In this document: positions 18,831 through 27,954 of the stretch, piece by piece
Layout of the letters: each line of letters opens with the position of its first letter
How positions within the stretch are numbered: the first letter of the stretch is position 1
Source: Roseiarcus sp963774195
GTDB taxonomy: Bacteria; Pseudomonadota; Alphaproteobacteria; Rhizobiales; Beijerinckiaceae
Reading direction: 5' to 3'
Assembly (NCBI GenBank): GCA_963774195.1
Contig: CAVZDY010000001.1
Span: forward strand, 1,674,001-1,738,000
Length of the DNA stretch: 64,000 nt
The notes under the pieces: generated by a model
Told to the model about the DNA's origin: nothing
The model's input: only the letters and a program-made list of their open reading frames with translations
The model's database searches: none
Translations under genes and position numbers: made by a program

Positions 18831-19191
18831 GGGCGCGGTCGCCCGCGCGGGATGGTCGCTGCTCGCCGGGCGGGCGGCGCTCTATGGGCTTGCGGGAACG
18901 CGCGGCGTCATTGGCGGGCTGGTCCTCACGGGCCTTGATGGCGCCGGAGACGCATCTGTCGGCGCCCCCTATACGCTCATCTCCATCGCCGCGGTGATCG
19001 TCGGCGGCGGCGAGTTCGTGGGCGGCGTCGTGACTCCGATCCGCACGTTGGTCGGCGTCTGGATCATGCTGCTCGCTGGGTCGCTTCTCTCTTTCGTCAA
19101 CATTGCGGCCGATTGGCAACTCAGCGTGCAGGGCGGCATCCTGATCGTCGTGCTGGGCCTCCGCACGCTGATCCGTGGGAGGGCCACATGA
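18831..19191 (+). pseudogene. C-terminal fragment of a sugar ABC permease (RbsC-type)
   Basis: After the kinase junction the frame ending at 19191 reads as the last third of an RbsC-type permease. It includes GLVLTGLDGAGDASVGAPYT, SIAAVIVGGGEFVGG and a final hydrophobic helix before LGLRTLIRGRAT. A whole permease has about 320 residues; about 118 remain and there is no start codon of its own. Its stop overlaps the start of the next permease (ATGA), showing that the two were once neighbours in one operon. The 5' part of that operon was replaced by the kinase gene. Confidence 0.75.
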
Positions 19192-20141
19192 GCGGCAGGA
19201 TCGGGGCCTGGCTCGGCGCGCGGCCATGGATCTGGTCGTTCGGCGCCGCGTTCGTTGTCTGGATGATCATCGCGCTCGCGGCGCAGGGCCGCGGCATGCT
19301 GGCGACACTCGCGGTCGCGCTGCAGTTCGCGACCTTCTACGCCATCGTCGGAATCGGGCAGATGATGGCGATCGCGGCCGGCCCCGGCAATATCGACCTT
19401 TCGATTCCGGGCGTGATGACCTTAGCGGGCTTTGTCGCGATGGGAGAGATGAATGGCGGCGACGCCGGGGTCGCCGCCGGGCTCGCAGCGGGCATTGCAG
19501 TCGGCTTCGCCGCGGGGGCGTTCAATGTCGGGCTGATTCAAGGTCTTCGAATTCCGCCGATGATCGGCACGCTCGCGGCGGGATTCGTGTTCCAGTCGAT
19601 GGCGATCGCCTATTCCAGGACGTCGCACCCCGCGCCCCCGCCAGCGTTGATGTCGCTCAGCGCCGGCCGGGTGTTCGGCGCCCCGGTCATCGCGCTCATC
19701 TTCATGATCCTCACCGCCTTGGTCGCCTTCGTCCTCAACCGCTCGGTGTTCGGCCGATCCGTGCTGGCGATCGGGCAAAACGTTCGCGCCGCACGCCTCG
19801 CCGGCCTCGCCGTGCGCCGCAACGTGGCGGCCGTTTACGTGCTCTCGGCCGTGCTCTCGGCCGTGGCTGGAATCCTGCTCTCCGCCTATTCCGGCGGCGC
19901 CACGCTCGATATGGGAGCTGACTATCTCCTCATGTCGATCGCCGTGGTCGTGCTCGGGGGGACCTCTGTCGCCGGCGGACAGGCAAGCCCCGCCGGCCTC
20001 TGGGGGGCAGCCACATTGCTTTATCTCGTAGGAACGATGCTGAACGTCATGCGCGTCGGCGCGGGCGTGCGCTACATTGTCACGGGCCTCATCATCATCG
20101 GTGTGCTGGCGCTGGCGAAGGGGCGGGATCAGGCGGCATAA
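19188..20141 (+). CDS. Sugar ABC transporter permease (RbsC-type)
   Basis: A 317-residue integral membrane protein of the branched-chain amino acid / monosaccharide ABC permease family, with around ten hydrophobic segments. GIGQMMAIAAGPGNIDLSIPG is the family signature region and LMSIAVVVLGGTSVAGGQASP is the cytoplasmic coupling area. The ATG at 19188 overlaps the stop of the permease fragment. The gene is intact, but its operon lost its partners: no binding protein or ATPase lies next to it, and an IS5 relic follows at once. It may be a stranded gene. Confidence 0.85.
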   Translation: MSGRIGAWLGARPWIWSFGAAFVVWMIIALAAQGRGMLATLAVALQFATFYAIVGIGQMMAIAAGPGNIDLSIPGVMTLAGFVAMGEMNGGDAGVAAGLAAGIAVGFAAGAFNVGLIQGLRIPPMIGTLAAGFVFQSMAIAYSRTSHPAPPPALMSLSAGRVFGAPVIALIFMILTALVAFVLNRSVFGRSVLAIGQNVRAARLAGLAVRRNVAAVYVLSAVLSAVAGILLSAYSGGATLDMGADYLLMSIAVVVLGGTSVAGGQASPAGLWGAATLLYLVGTMLNVMRVGAGVRYIVTGLIIIGVLALAKGRDQAA

Positions 20142-20195
20142 CCCCTTATGCGAACGCCCACTGATCATCAGCTGATCAGATCGACTGGCATTTCA

Positions 20196-20960
20196 ACCTT
20201 CAGGTGGCCGAGCGCCCCGTAGTGCGCAGCTCGACATCCCGTGAGCCGCCGGCCTTAGTGACGATGTTGGCGAGGCCGATCTTGGTTTTGGCGCTTGCGG
20301 CGCCGATGGCGCGCACGAAGAGGCCGAAGCGGTGCTTCTGCGCGGCGAAGAACGGGCTCGACAGCGGAGGTACCTCAGATCGCGCCGCATTGGCCTCGGC
20401 TCGCGACGGCGTGACGTCCGCGCCCCTGGTCTGGCGGAAATGGACCCTGGAGGAGAAGCCGTTGCCGGTGGCTTTCGAGCGATAGGCCGTGTCGGCCGAG
20501 ATCGGGCTCGCCGTATTCGTCTTGTCGAGCACGTCGGGCAACGGCGCGCGGCCGCGTTGGTCACCGCCAAACGCCAGTTCAGGCCGTGAGCGCGCTCGAT
20601 CGAAACGTGATTAGCGCAGCCGAACAAAGGAATGGCGATTTCGACTTTCGCTTTGCCGTCCTCGCCCGCCGCAAGCGCCTTGGCGCGCTTCAAGGTTCGG
20701 CGCGCGTCGCGGTCCTTATGGGCGAGCTTGGCCGGCTTCTCCTCGGCTTCGGCTGGGGCGCGGCGACAATCGTCGCGTCGACGATCTGCCCGGACATCGC
20801 AAATCCTTGGCGCGGACGTTCTTCACCGCACCAGCGCCCTTCGCGGAGCCGCGCCGGCGATGTGGCCGCAATAAATTTGCGAGGGCGAGGGCCGCGGCGG
20901 GGGGCAGCCAACGCGGGCCGCCGCCCTCGATGCGCGTGGCGCCTGCTCAGCTCGTCGGCA
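20196..20960 (-). pseudogene. Degraded IS5-family transposase
   Basis: Pieces of an IS5-type DDE transposase are spread over two or more minus-strand frames. They include AMSGQIVDATIVAAP, AKVEIAIPLFGCANHVSIER with AHGLNWRLAVTNAA, and PDVLDKTNTASPISADTAYRSK with KHRFGLFVRAIGAASAKTKI. These correspond to the D…D…E catalytic regions in order. The N-terminus is lost and several frameshifts are present. The motif GAGCCTGACTCAAAAGG at about 20968-20984 resembles an IS5-type terminal repeat. Not functional. Confidence 0.65.
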
Positions 20961-21120
20961 ATCTCTAAGAGCCTGACTCAAAAGGCTACGCCCGAGCGAG
21001 GCGTCTGAGGTCGAATTGGATTGCGGCTAGAGCGGTTCTCGACCGATTAGAATCGCTTGGGATTCCCGAATCGACGTGTTTCTGATTCACCGTGTTGGCT
21101 GGCGAAGGAGGCCGGCCGAC

Positions 21121-21507
21121 ATGGGGGAACCTCTTTCGACGGATCTTCGCGAGCGCGTGGTTGACGCGGTGAATGGGGGAATGTCGCGCCGTCAGGCGGC
21201 GGCGCATTTCAAGGTCGGGGTATCGAGCGCGATCCGCTGGGTTGCGCAGGCGCTGGCGACGGGCGACCTTGCGCCCAAGCGGCAGGGCGGCGATCGTCGA
21301 TCAGCGGCGATCGAGGCGCAGGCTGATTTCATCCTGTCCCTGCTCGGCCCCGGCAGCGACGCCACCTTGGCCGAAATGCGCGCCGCCCTCGCAGCCAAGG
21401 GCCATTCCTTCAGCATCTCCGCGCTCTCGCGCTTCTTCGCCCGAAGGAGGATCACGCTCAAAAAAAGTCCGCGCACGCGGCCGAGCAAGATCGCCCCGAT
21501 ATCCTGA
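21121..21507 (+). CDS. IS630 transposase, first frame (OrfA)
   Basis: A 128-codon frame opening MGEPLSTDLRERVV with the helix-turn-helix DNA-binding region GGMSRRQAAAHFKVGVSSA and a second HTH-like segment (LAEMRAALAAKG). It reaches a run of seven A bases at 21460-21466 and ends shortly after. A -1 shift there joins it to the second frame, as in other IS630 elements that use programmed frameshifting to make the full transposase. Confidence 0.85.
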   Translation: MGEPLSTDLRERVVDAVNGGMSRRQAAAHFKVGVSSAIRWVAQALATGDLAPKRQGGDRRSAAIEAQADFILSLLGPGSDATLAEMRAALAAKGHSFSISALSRFFARRRITLKKSPRTRPSKIAPIS

Positions 21508-21593
21508 AGCGCCGTCGGCAATGGTTCGCGTCTCAGCTCGATCTTGATCCGGCGAAGCTGGTTTTCATCGACGAAACCTGGGCCTCCACGAAC

Positions 21594-22067
21594 ATGGCGC
21601 GAAGATACGGTCGCGCTCCGCGAGGCGAACGCCTGCGCGCCGCCGTCCCCCACGGCCATTGGAAAACCACGACCTTCGTGGCCGGACTGAGGCTGGCGGG
21701 GGTTGTCGCGCCGCTGGTCTTTGACGGACCGATCAACGCCCAGGTCTTCGAAGCCTATGTCGAGCAATTCCTGGTCCCGACGCTGTCGCCTGGCGACATC
21801 GTCGTCATGGACAATTTGTCCAGCCACAAAGGACCGAGGATCAGCCAAATGATCGAAGCCGCCGGCGCGACCTTGCTCTACTTGCCGCCCTACAGCCCCG
21901 ACTTCAACCCGATCGAGAGGATGTTCTCCAAGCTCAAGGCGCTGCTGCGCAGAGCCGCCGAACGCACCGTCGAAGGTCTGTGGCGCGCAATCGCCGAATG
22001 CATTCCGCTTGTCACGCCGCGCGAATGCGCAAACTATTTCGAGGCCGCCGGCTATGAACCAACCTGA
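21594..22067 (+). CDS. IS630 transposase, catalytic second frame (OrfB)
   Basis: The DDE domain of the IS630 transposase. The frame is open from the A7 run at 21460 and includes FIDETWAS (first Asp) before the nominal ATG. The rest is PHGHWKTTTFVAGL, VVMDNLSSHKGP (second Asp), LLYLPPYSPDFNPIE (catalytic Glu) and CANYFEAAGY at the end. All three catalytic acids are present, so the fused protein should be active if the -1 shift occurs. Confidence 0.87.
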   Translation: MARRYGRAPRGERLRAAVPHGHWKTTTFVAGLRLAGVVAPLVFDGPINAQVFEAYVEQFLVPTLSPGDIVVMDNLSSHKGPRISQMIEAAGATLLYLPPYSPDFNPIERMFSKLKALLRRAAERTVEGLWRAIAECIPLVTPRECANYFEAAGYEPT

Positions 22068-22145
22068 ACGGGAACCGCTCTAGGGCGACGAAGGCGGCGA
22101 GTGTGGATCCAAACTCAGTTGCACCAAGCGTCAATCGCGTCCGTC

Positions 22146-23361
22146 TTACTCGCCGGACTCCGGGACGCTCGCCGTCGATGTCGCGTGATCGACCGGCGTC
22201 GGCGCCAGCTTGGGGCGTCCCGCCCGCTCCCGCAGTTGCTGGAAGACGACGTAGAGCATCGGGATGACGAAGACGCCGAAGACAGACGCGGCCAGCATGC
22301 CGCCGAAGACCGGCGTGCCGATGGCGCGACGGCTGGTCGCCCCGGCGCCGACGGCGATGACGAGCGGCAACAGGCCGAGGATGAAAGCGAAGCTCGTCAT
22401 CATCACCGGCCGGAATCGCAATCGAGCGCCCTCGATCGCCGCATCGAGAATCGACTTCCCGTGCTGTCGTTGTTCGACCGCGAATTCGACGATGAGAATG
22501 CCGTTCTGGCGGCGAGCGCGATCAGCACCACCAGGCCGATCTGCGCATAGACGTCGAAGCTGCGACCGACTAGCACCACCGCGCCCACGGCGCCCAACAG
22601 GCCGACCCCGACCGACAGCAAGACTGGAACGGGAATGTTCCAGCTCTCGTAGAGCGCGACGAGAAACAGGTAGGCGAACAGCACCGCGAGGGCGAGCACG
22701 ATGGTTGTGCCGCCGGCGGCGGCCTTCTCCTGCAGCGCGGTCCCGGTCCACTCATAGGCGTAGCCGGCGGGAAGCGTTGCGACCGAAACGCGCTCCATCG
22801 CGTTGAGCGCCTGGCCTGAACTGAAGCCGGGTTTGGGGGCGCCGTTGATCAGGGCGGCGCGAAAGCCGTTGTAGCGCACCAGCAGTTCCGGACCTTGAAC
22901 GATTTCAGGCTGCGCCAGCGCGCGCACGGGCGCCATGGATCCCGATCCATTGCGGACGTAAACGTTGAAAATGTCGCCGATCTCGTTTCGAAACGGCTCG
23001 TCGGCCTGGACATTGACCTGCCAGACTCGACCGAACACATTGAAGGTGTTCACGTAGTAGCGACCGATCGTCGATTGCACGGCATTGAAGAGGTCTGCGA
23101 TCTTGACGCCGAGCACCTGCGCCTTGTTGCGGTCGACGTCGAGGTACACCTGCGGCGTATCGGCAGCGAAAGTGCTGAACACGCCACCGAGCTCCGGTTG
23201 CTGGTTCGCCGCGACCAGCACGCCGCGCATGGTCGCGGCGATGTCCGCAGGGGACTGACCTTGCAAGCCCTCGAGCACATATTGGAATCCGCCCGTGTTG
23301 CCGAGGCCGAGAATCGGCGGCAAATTGAACGGGAAGACGACCGCCTGCTGGATCGCCGCCA
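22146..23361 (-). pseudogene. C-terminal half of an RND efflux pump (AcrB/HAE1 type)
   Basis: From about 23361 leftward the minus strand reads as the second half of an RND inner-membrane transporter. It begins in the porter domain (GGFQYVLEGLQGQSPADIA, NVFGRVWQVNVQADEPFR), passes the membrane helix LALAVLFAYLFLVALYESW, and ends GTPVFGGMLAASVFGVFVIP. The frame changes near 22510, between LVVLIALAAR and NGILIVEFAVEQR, where a single-base change breaks a region that is contiguous in the family. The N-terminal ~550 residues are replaced by the IS21-like repeat. No membrane-fusion partner is present. Confidence 0.8.
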
Positions 23362-23477
23362 GTGAACCGGATTCCAAAGTTGACCCCCTGGATGCGAACC
23401 GTCGCCGGAGGGAATTCAAGAGCTTATGGCCCTTGACCCCGTGCCGATCGGCGTCAGGACCCCGCGCCGATACACAT
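23362..23477 (-). repeat. IS21-like terminal repeat, copy B
   Basis: The reverse complement of this stretch matches 6147-6261 over its full length with few differences. The outer TGTATCGGCGCGGGGTC end faces right (toward 23477). It forms the truncation boundary of the RND transporter gene. Confidence 0.6.
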
Positions 23478-23562
23478 GCAGTTCGGCCGCGACACTCGAA
23501 CTCGACCCATCTGAGACAGTCGGTGGTGGGTCCCGAATTGGCCGCCCTCGGGTCCCGTGGGC

Positions 23563-23594
23563 GCCTCCGTCCGGCCCGAAGGGCCCACCCCAAG
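23563..23594 (-). repeat. IS3-type leader/end remnant
   Basis: Read on the minus strand, these 32 bases (CTTGGGGTGGGCCC, then TTCGGGCCGGACGG) match 27 of 32 positions of the sequence at 40905-40936, which leads into an IS3-family orfA. It is probably the end of a second, otherwise lost IS3-type element. Confidence 0.45.
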
Positions 23595-23615
23595 TTTTGG
23601 ACAGTCGAGAGCGTC

Positions 23616-23710
23616 GCGTGTTGTTCCTGCTCCCGGTCATTCTGACGTACTCTGCCTGGTCGTACTGGGTGTTCCGCGGGAAGGCGCGCAGGGATATCGG
23701 TTACCACTGA
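23616..23710 (+). pseudogene. 3' tail of cydB (cytochrome bd oxidase subunit II)
   Basis: The frame ending with TGA at 23710 reads VILTYSAWSYWVFRGK then ARRDIGYH, closely matching the conserved C-terminus of CydB/CioB proteins (final helix, then a short tail ending GYH). Only about 30 residues remain; upstream it is fused to mobile-element sequence. It is a relic only. Confidence 0.6.
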
Positions 23711-23880
23711 GGTCGCCTGGCCCGCGCATTTTCACTGCTATACCCCGACTCATTGAGTAGGCGACAAAAGGGTTGAGGGGAGGGCCGAACGGGATATGAC
23801 TGGCATGATTCGCGGCGGGTTTCTCACAGCGACAGATCGGTCAGCGCGCTAAACCTCTGACGAAATTGGGTTGAGTGGGC
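23711..23880. other. Short unassigned spacer
   Basis: This stretch joins the cydB tail to the HAD-hydrolase relic. I see no gene or clear signal in it. Confidence 0.3.
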
Positions 23881-24246
23881 TCAGCATGTGGAGCCGCTGC
23901 ACACTTCTGGGAACGATCCCCGAGCCTCCTGGAACGATGGCGCGACGAAAAAGTCGATCGTTCAACGACAACGTCGCGAAGCCCGCCGTCATACAGAACC
24001 ATATTGGCCGTCGCCCTATCGCATCGTTCGGCAATTCCGACGGTGATCTGGCGATGCTGAAATGGACGACTGCAAAGGCGCGCGCTACGCCATGCTCGTT
24101 CACCACACCTGACGCCGCGCGGGAATGGGCCTATGATCGCATGTCATCCATCGGGCAACTCGAAAAGCACTCGATGAGACCGATGCAAAGGGTTGGACGG
24201 TCGTCGATATGAGCAACGATTGGCGAGGCGTCGTCCCCATTGAGTA
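23881..24246 (+). pseudogene. C-terminal relic of a HAD-superfamily hydrolase
   Basis: Across two or more frames it reads AVIQNHIGRRPIASFGNSDGDLAMLKWT, where the GNSDGD segment is HAD motif IV. Then follow DAAREWAYDRMSSIGQLEK and, after a frame change near 24180, KGWTVVDMSNDWRGVVPIE with a TAG at 24244-24246. This matches the C-terminal half of HAD phosphatases found in proteobacteria. The catalytic N-terminal DxD part is missing. Confidence 0.6.
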
Positions 24247-24453
24247 GAAGGCGCTGCGCGCTGTCGGTCTGACGCGCAGCGGCAGGCGTGAGATTCTATC
24301 AACTCGAAGCCCAGAACAACCGAAGCGGGCGGCGGGCTGCTCTTGGTTAATCAGTTAGGAATGCAGGGGCCACGCTCTCCATCAGGAAAGGAAGCTGGCC
24401 ATGTCTCGCAAATTTGCACTCTTGCTTTGGCGATCCAATTGCCCAGCGGCAGC
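24247..24453. other. Unassigned spacer before the nuoK tail
   Basis: About 200 bases joining the HAD relic to the nuoK/nuoL boundary. No gene is recognised. The deletion point that removed most of nuoK should lie here. Confidence 0.3.
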
Positions 24454-24492
24454 TCAATCCGAGTCGAAGTCGTGAATCTGACGAGGGGCTGA
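24454..24492 (+). pseudogene. nuoK: 3' tail of nuoK
   Basis: Twelve codons plus stop read SIRVEVVNLTRG, ending 4 bases before the nuoL start. NuoK proteins often end in a closely similar stretch (SI-V-EVNLL-G), and nuoK precedes nuoL in nuo operons. Position and sequence together suggest the remains of nuoK; upstream sequence does not continue it. Confidence 0.4.
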
Positions 24493-24496
24493 GGCG

Positions 24497-26440
24497 ATGC
24501 TCTACGCTGTCACAGTCTTCGCGCCGCTCGCGGGCTCGTTGATCGCCGGCCTGCTCGGCCGCGCCATCGGCGACCGCGCGGCTGAACTCATCGCCATCCT
24601 CGGCATGGTCGTCTCGGCGATCTTCGGCTTGATCGTAATGGGACACGTCGCCTTCGAGGGTGCGCCATACGCCAGCGTCCCCATTGCCGACTGGGTGCAA
24701 TCGGGCAGCTTCCAGGTCCACTGGTCGCTTCGCTACGACACGCTCTCGGCGGTGATGGTCGGGATGGTCAGCTTCGTTTCGATGCTGATCCACATTTACA
24801 CCGTCGGCTACATGGCGCACGAGCCGGAGGGGTCGCGCTACCGTTTCATGGGCTACATCAGCCTCTTCACCTTCGCCATGCTGATGCTGGTGACGTCGGA
24901 CAACCTACTGCAGCTGTTCTTCGGCTGGGAGGGTGTGGGCTTCTGCAGCTACCTGCTCGTCGGCTACTGGTTCGATCGCGAATACGCCAACGACGCCGCC
25001 ATCAAGGCGTTCGTTGTCAACCGCGTCGGCGATCTCTGCTTCGCGATCGGCATCGCGCTGATCTTCCTGACATTCGGCACGGTCGAGTTCCAGGGGATCT
25101 TCGCCGCGCTGCCGCAGCACGTCGGCGAGACGTACAGTCTGTTTGGTTTCGCAATTCCGACCCACGAGGTGATTGGGACGCTGCTGTTCATCGGCGCCAT
25201 GGGCAAGTCGGCGCAAATCTTCCTGCACACTTGGCTGCCCGACGCGATGGCCGGGCCGACACCTATCTCCGCGTTGATCCATGCAGCGACGATGGTCACA
25301 GCGGGCGTATTCCTGATGGCGCGGATGGGCCCCCTGCTGAATGACGCGCCCGCTACGCTCGGCTTCGTCACGCTGATCGGCGGCGCCACCGCGGTGTTCG
25401 CGGCGACAATCGGCATTGCGCAGTTCGACATCAAGAAGATCATTGCATACTCGACCTGTTCCGAACTCGGCTTCATGATGATCGGCATCGGCGCTGGCGC
25501 CTATCAGACTGCGATCTTCCTCTTGGTATGCCACGCCTTCTTCAAGGCGCTTCTCTTTCTGTGCGCTGGCGCCGTGATCACCCAGCAACACGAAGAGCAG
25601 GACATCCGCAATATGGGCGGCCTTTGGCGCAAGATGCCGATTACCTGCGTGACGTTCTGGGTTGGGGCGCTTTCGCTCGGCGGCCTGTGGCCGTTCGCCG
25701 GCGCCCAGTCGCACGACGCAGTGCTGCACGCGGCCTACGCGGCCGGCGGCGGATTTGGCGCCTACGGCTATGTCGCCGGAGTGATCGCCACTTATCTCAC
25801 CTGCGTCTACATCTTCCGCGAGCTGTATCTCGTGTTCTACGGCAGGCCACGCATGTCAGCGGAGGCTTACGCACACTCCCACGAGGCGCCGCCGGTGATG
25901 ACCGGGCCGTTGGTGGTGCTCGCGATCGGCGCGGCGGCTTCGGGTTTCATTCTCGCCCCCTGGTTCGTCGGCGAGAGCTGGCAGGCGTTTTGGCGCGACA
26001 GTGTCCAGATCGCCGCCTGGAACCACGCGGTCGCTGGGATGGAGAGCCTGCCCCAGTGGGCGGCGTCGCTTCCACTTCTCGCGACGCTAGCCGGCATGGC
26101 CACAGTGTACGTCTGCTACGTGCTGTCGCCAGGCATTCCTGCTTGGCTCGCCACCACGTTCCGGCCGGTGTATCTGTTCCTGCTGAACAAGTGGTACTTC
26201 GACGAGCTCTACCGGTTCCTGTTCGTCCGTCCGTACTTCAGATTGGCGCGCCAGCTCTGGCAGGTCGGCGACGTCTCCATAATCGACGGCATTGGGCCTG
26301 ATGGTGTCTCAGCACGCGTTGTCGACGTTACCCGCAACGTTGTGCGCCTGCAGACCGGCTATGTCTATCACTACGCCTTTGCGATGCTGATCGGCGCCGC
26401 TGCGTTCGTCACCTGGTTCCTGCTCGGAGGGACGCGCTGA
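24497..26440 (+). CDS. nuoL: NADH-quinone oxidoreductase subunit L
   Basis: A 647-residue proton-pumping subunit of complex I, related to Mrp antiporters. LQLFFGWEGVGFCSYLLVGYW, FVVNRVGDLCFAIGIAL, TWLPDAMAGPTPISALIHAATMV and IAQFDIKKIIAYSTCSELG are the conserved helices with the key Glu and Lys residues. The C-terminal extension includes NKWYFDELYRFLFVRP and a last helix, as in true NuoL. A GAGG site precedes the ATG. Its TGA overlaps the nuoM start. Only nuoL and nuoM are intact here, so a full complex I must be encoded elsewhere or this pair is a stranded duplicate. Confidence 0.95.
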   Translation: MLYAVTVFAPLAGSLIAGLLGRAIGDRAAELIAILGMVVSAIFGLIVMGHVAFEGAPYASVPIADWVQSGSFQVHWSLRYDTLSAVMVGMVSFVSMLIHIYTVGYMAHEPEGSRYRFMGYISLFTFAMLMLVTSDNLLQLFFGWEGVGFCSYLLVGYWFDREYANDAAIKAFVVNRVGDLCFAIGIALIFLTFGTVEFQGIFAALPQHVGETYSLFGFAIPTHEVIGTLLFIGAMGKSAQIFLHTWLPDAMAGPTPISALIHAATMVTAGVFLMARMGPLLNDAPATLGFVTLIGGATAVFAATIGIAQFDIKKIIAYSTCSELGFMMIGIGAGAYQTAIFLLVCHAFFKALLFLCAGAVITQQHEEQDIRNMGGLWRKMPITCVTFWVGALSLGGLWPFAGAQSHDAVLHAAYAAGGGFGAYGYVAGVIATYLTCVYIFRELYLVFYGRPRMSAEAYAHSHEAPPVMTGPLVVLAIGAAASGFILAPWFVGESWQAFWRDSVQIAAWNHAVAGMESLPQWAASLPLLATLAGMATVYVCYVLSPGIPAWLATTFRPVYLFLLNKWYFDELYRFLFVRPYFRLARQLWQVGDVSIIDGIGPDGVSARVVDVTRNVVRLQTGYVYHYAFAMLIGAAAFVTWFLLGGTR

Positions 26441-27954
26441 TGTTCGGATTCGGCATCCTCACCGGTGTGCTCGTCCTGCCGTTAGCCGGCGCGCTGTTCA
26501 TTGGCGCGCTGCCAGGCGAGAGTGAATCGACCTTCAAAAGCGCGCGCTGGATCGCGCTGGGGACGACGATCTTGACGTTCGTTCTCTCGCTTGCAGCGTG
26601 GTCGTCGTTCAACCCGGCGATCGTCGGCTTCCAGCTCGTCGAGCAGCACGACTGGTTCTCGCGGACCATTACTTACAAACTCGGTGTCGATGGCGTCTCC
26701 TTGCCGTTCATGCTGCTGACGACCTTCCTGATGCCGTTCTGCATCGCCGCTTCCTGGGTTTCGATCACCGATCGCGTCAAGCAATACATGATCGCGTTTC
26801 TGGTCCTGGAAACGATGATGATCGGTGTCTTCGTCGCGCTCGATCTCCTACTCTTCTATCTCTTCTTTGAGGCCGGCCTGATTCCGATGTTCCTTATCAT
26901 CGGAATATGGGGAGCCGAGCGGCGCGTCTATGCCGCGTTCAAGTTCTTTCTCTATACGTTGACTGGCTCGCTGCTGATGCTGCTGGCGATTATGACAATG
27001 TACTGGACCGCAGGCACCACCGATATCCCGGCGCTGCTGATTGCGCATTTTTCCGTTGGCATGCAAAAGTGGCTATGGCTGGGTTTCTTCGCTTCATTCG
27101 CGGTGAAGATCCCCATGTGGCCTGTCCACACCTGGTTGCCCGATGCGCATGTCGAAGCGCCGACAGCCGGCTCTGTCATTCTGGCGGGCGTTCTGCTGAA
27201 GATGGGCGGATACGGGCTCATCCGCTTCTCGCTGCCGATGTTCCCCGACGCATCGCACTATTTCGCTCCGCTAGTTTTCGCGCTCTCGGTCATCGCCATC
27301 GTCTACACCTCGGCGGTCGCGCTGGCGCAGGTCGACATGAAGAAGCTCATCGCCTACTCGTCGATCGCGCACATGGGCGTCGTGACGCTCGGCCTGTTCA
27401 CGTTCAACCGGCAGGGCGTCGACGGTGCGATATTCGAGATGCTGTCGCACGGCGTCGTCTCCGCCGCACTCTTCCTCTGCGTAGGTGTTCTGTACGATCG
27501 AATGCACACCCACGAGATCGCGAGGTTCGGCGGCCTCGCCAACCGCATGCCGCGCTACGCTTTCTTTTTCATGGCGTTCACAATGGCCGGCATGGGCCTG
27601 CCGGCGACGTCGGGGTTCGTCGGCGAGTTCCTCGTGCTGATCGGCGCGTTGCACGTCAACTTCTGGTTGGCGCTATTCGGCTCGATGGGCATGGTGCTCG
27701 GCGTCGCCTACAGCCTTTATCTGTACCGATGGATCATGTTCGGCGAGCTAACCAAGGCGACGCTGGCGGCGATCCAGGACCTGTCGCCGCGCGAAGTCGC
27801 GCTGTTCGTCCCGCTGACCGTGGTCACGCTCTGGATGGGCGTCTACCCCTCGAGTTTCAGCGGCATCTGGGGAGCGACAGTGGCGGAGATGGTCGCGCAG
27901 CATTCCCAGGCGGCCACGCAAGCGCCCGTCTCGCTCGCGGCCATGAACCGATGA
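26440..27954 (+). CDS. nuoM: NADH-quinone oxidoreductase subunit M
   Basis: A 504-residue antiporter-like subunit of complex I. LFYLFFEAGLIPMFLIIGIWG contains the conserved membrane Glu, and VKIPMWPVHTWLPDAHVEAPTAGS with VDMKKLIAYSSIAHMG contains the central Lys residues. Length is typical. The start overlaps the nuoL stop by one base, so the two are co-translated. nuoN, which normally follows, is absent: only a 16-codon frame overlapping the stop is present. Confidence 0.95.
   Translation: MFGFGILTGVLVLPLAGALFIGALPGESESTFKSARWIALGTTILTFVLSLAAWSSFNPAIVGFQLVEQHDWFSRTITYKLGVDGVSLPFMLLTTFLMPFCIAASWVSITDRVKQYMIAFLVLETMMIGVFVALDLLLFYLFFEAGLIPMFLIIGIWGAERRVYAAFKFFLYTLTGSLLMLLAIMTMYWTAGTTDIPALLIAHFSVGMQKWLWLGFFASFAVKIPMWPVHTWLPDAHVEAPTAGSVILAGVLLKMGGYGLIRFSLPMFPDASHYFAPLVFALSVIAIVYTSAVALAQVDMKKLIAYSSIAHMGVVTLGLFTFNRQGVDGAIFEMLSHGVVSAALFLCVGVLYDRMHTHEIARFGGLANRMPRYAFFFMAFTMAGMGLPATSGFVGEFLVLIGALHVNFWLALFGSMGMVLGVAYSLYLYRWIMFGELTKATLAAIQDLSPREVALFVPLTVVTLWMGVYPSSFSGIWGATVAEMVAQHSQAATQAPVSLAAMNR

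Larger units (their letters stand above)
21030..22080 (+). mobile_element. Complete IS630-family insertion sequence
   Basis: Terminal inverted repeats begin GAGCGGTTCTCG on the left and GAGCGGTTCCCG (read inward) on the right, 11 of 12 identical. The element is flanked by TA at 21028-21029 and 22081-22082, the target duplication of IS630/Tc1-mariner elements. Its 1,051 bases carry one transposase in two overlapping frames. It sits between the IS5 relic and the truncated RND gene. Confidence 0.88.
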
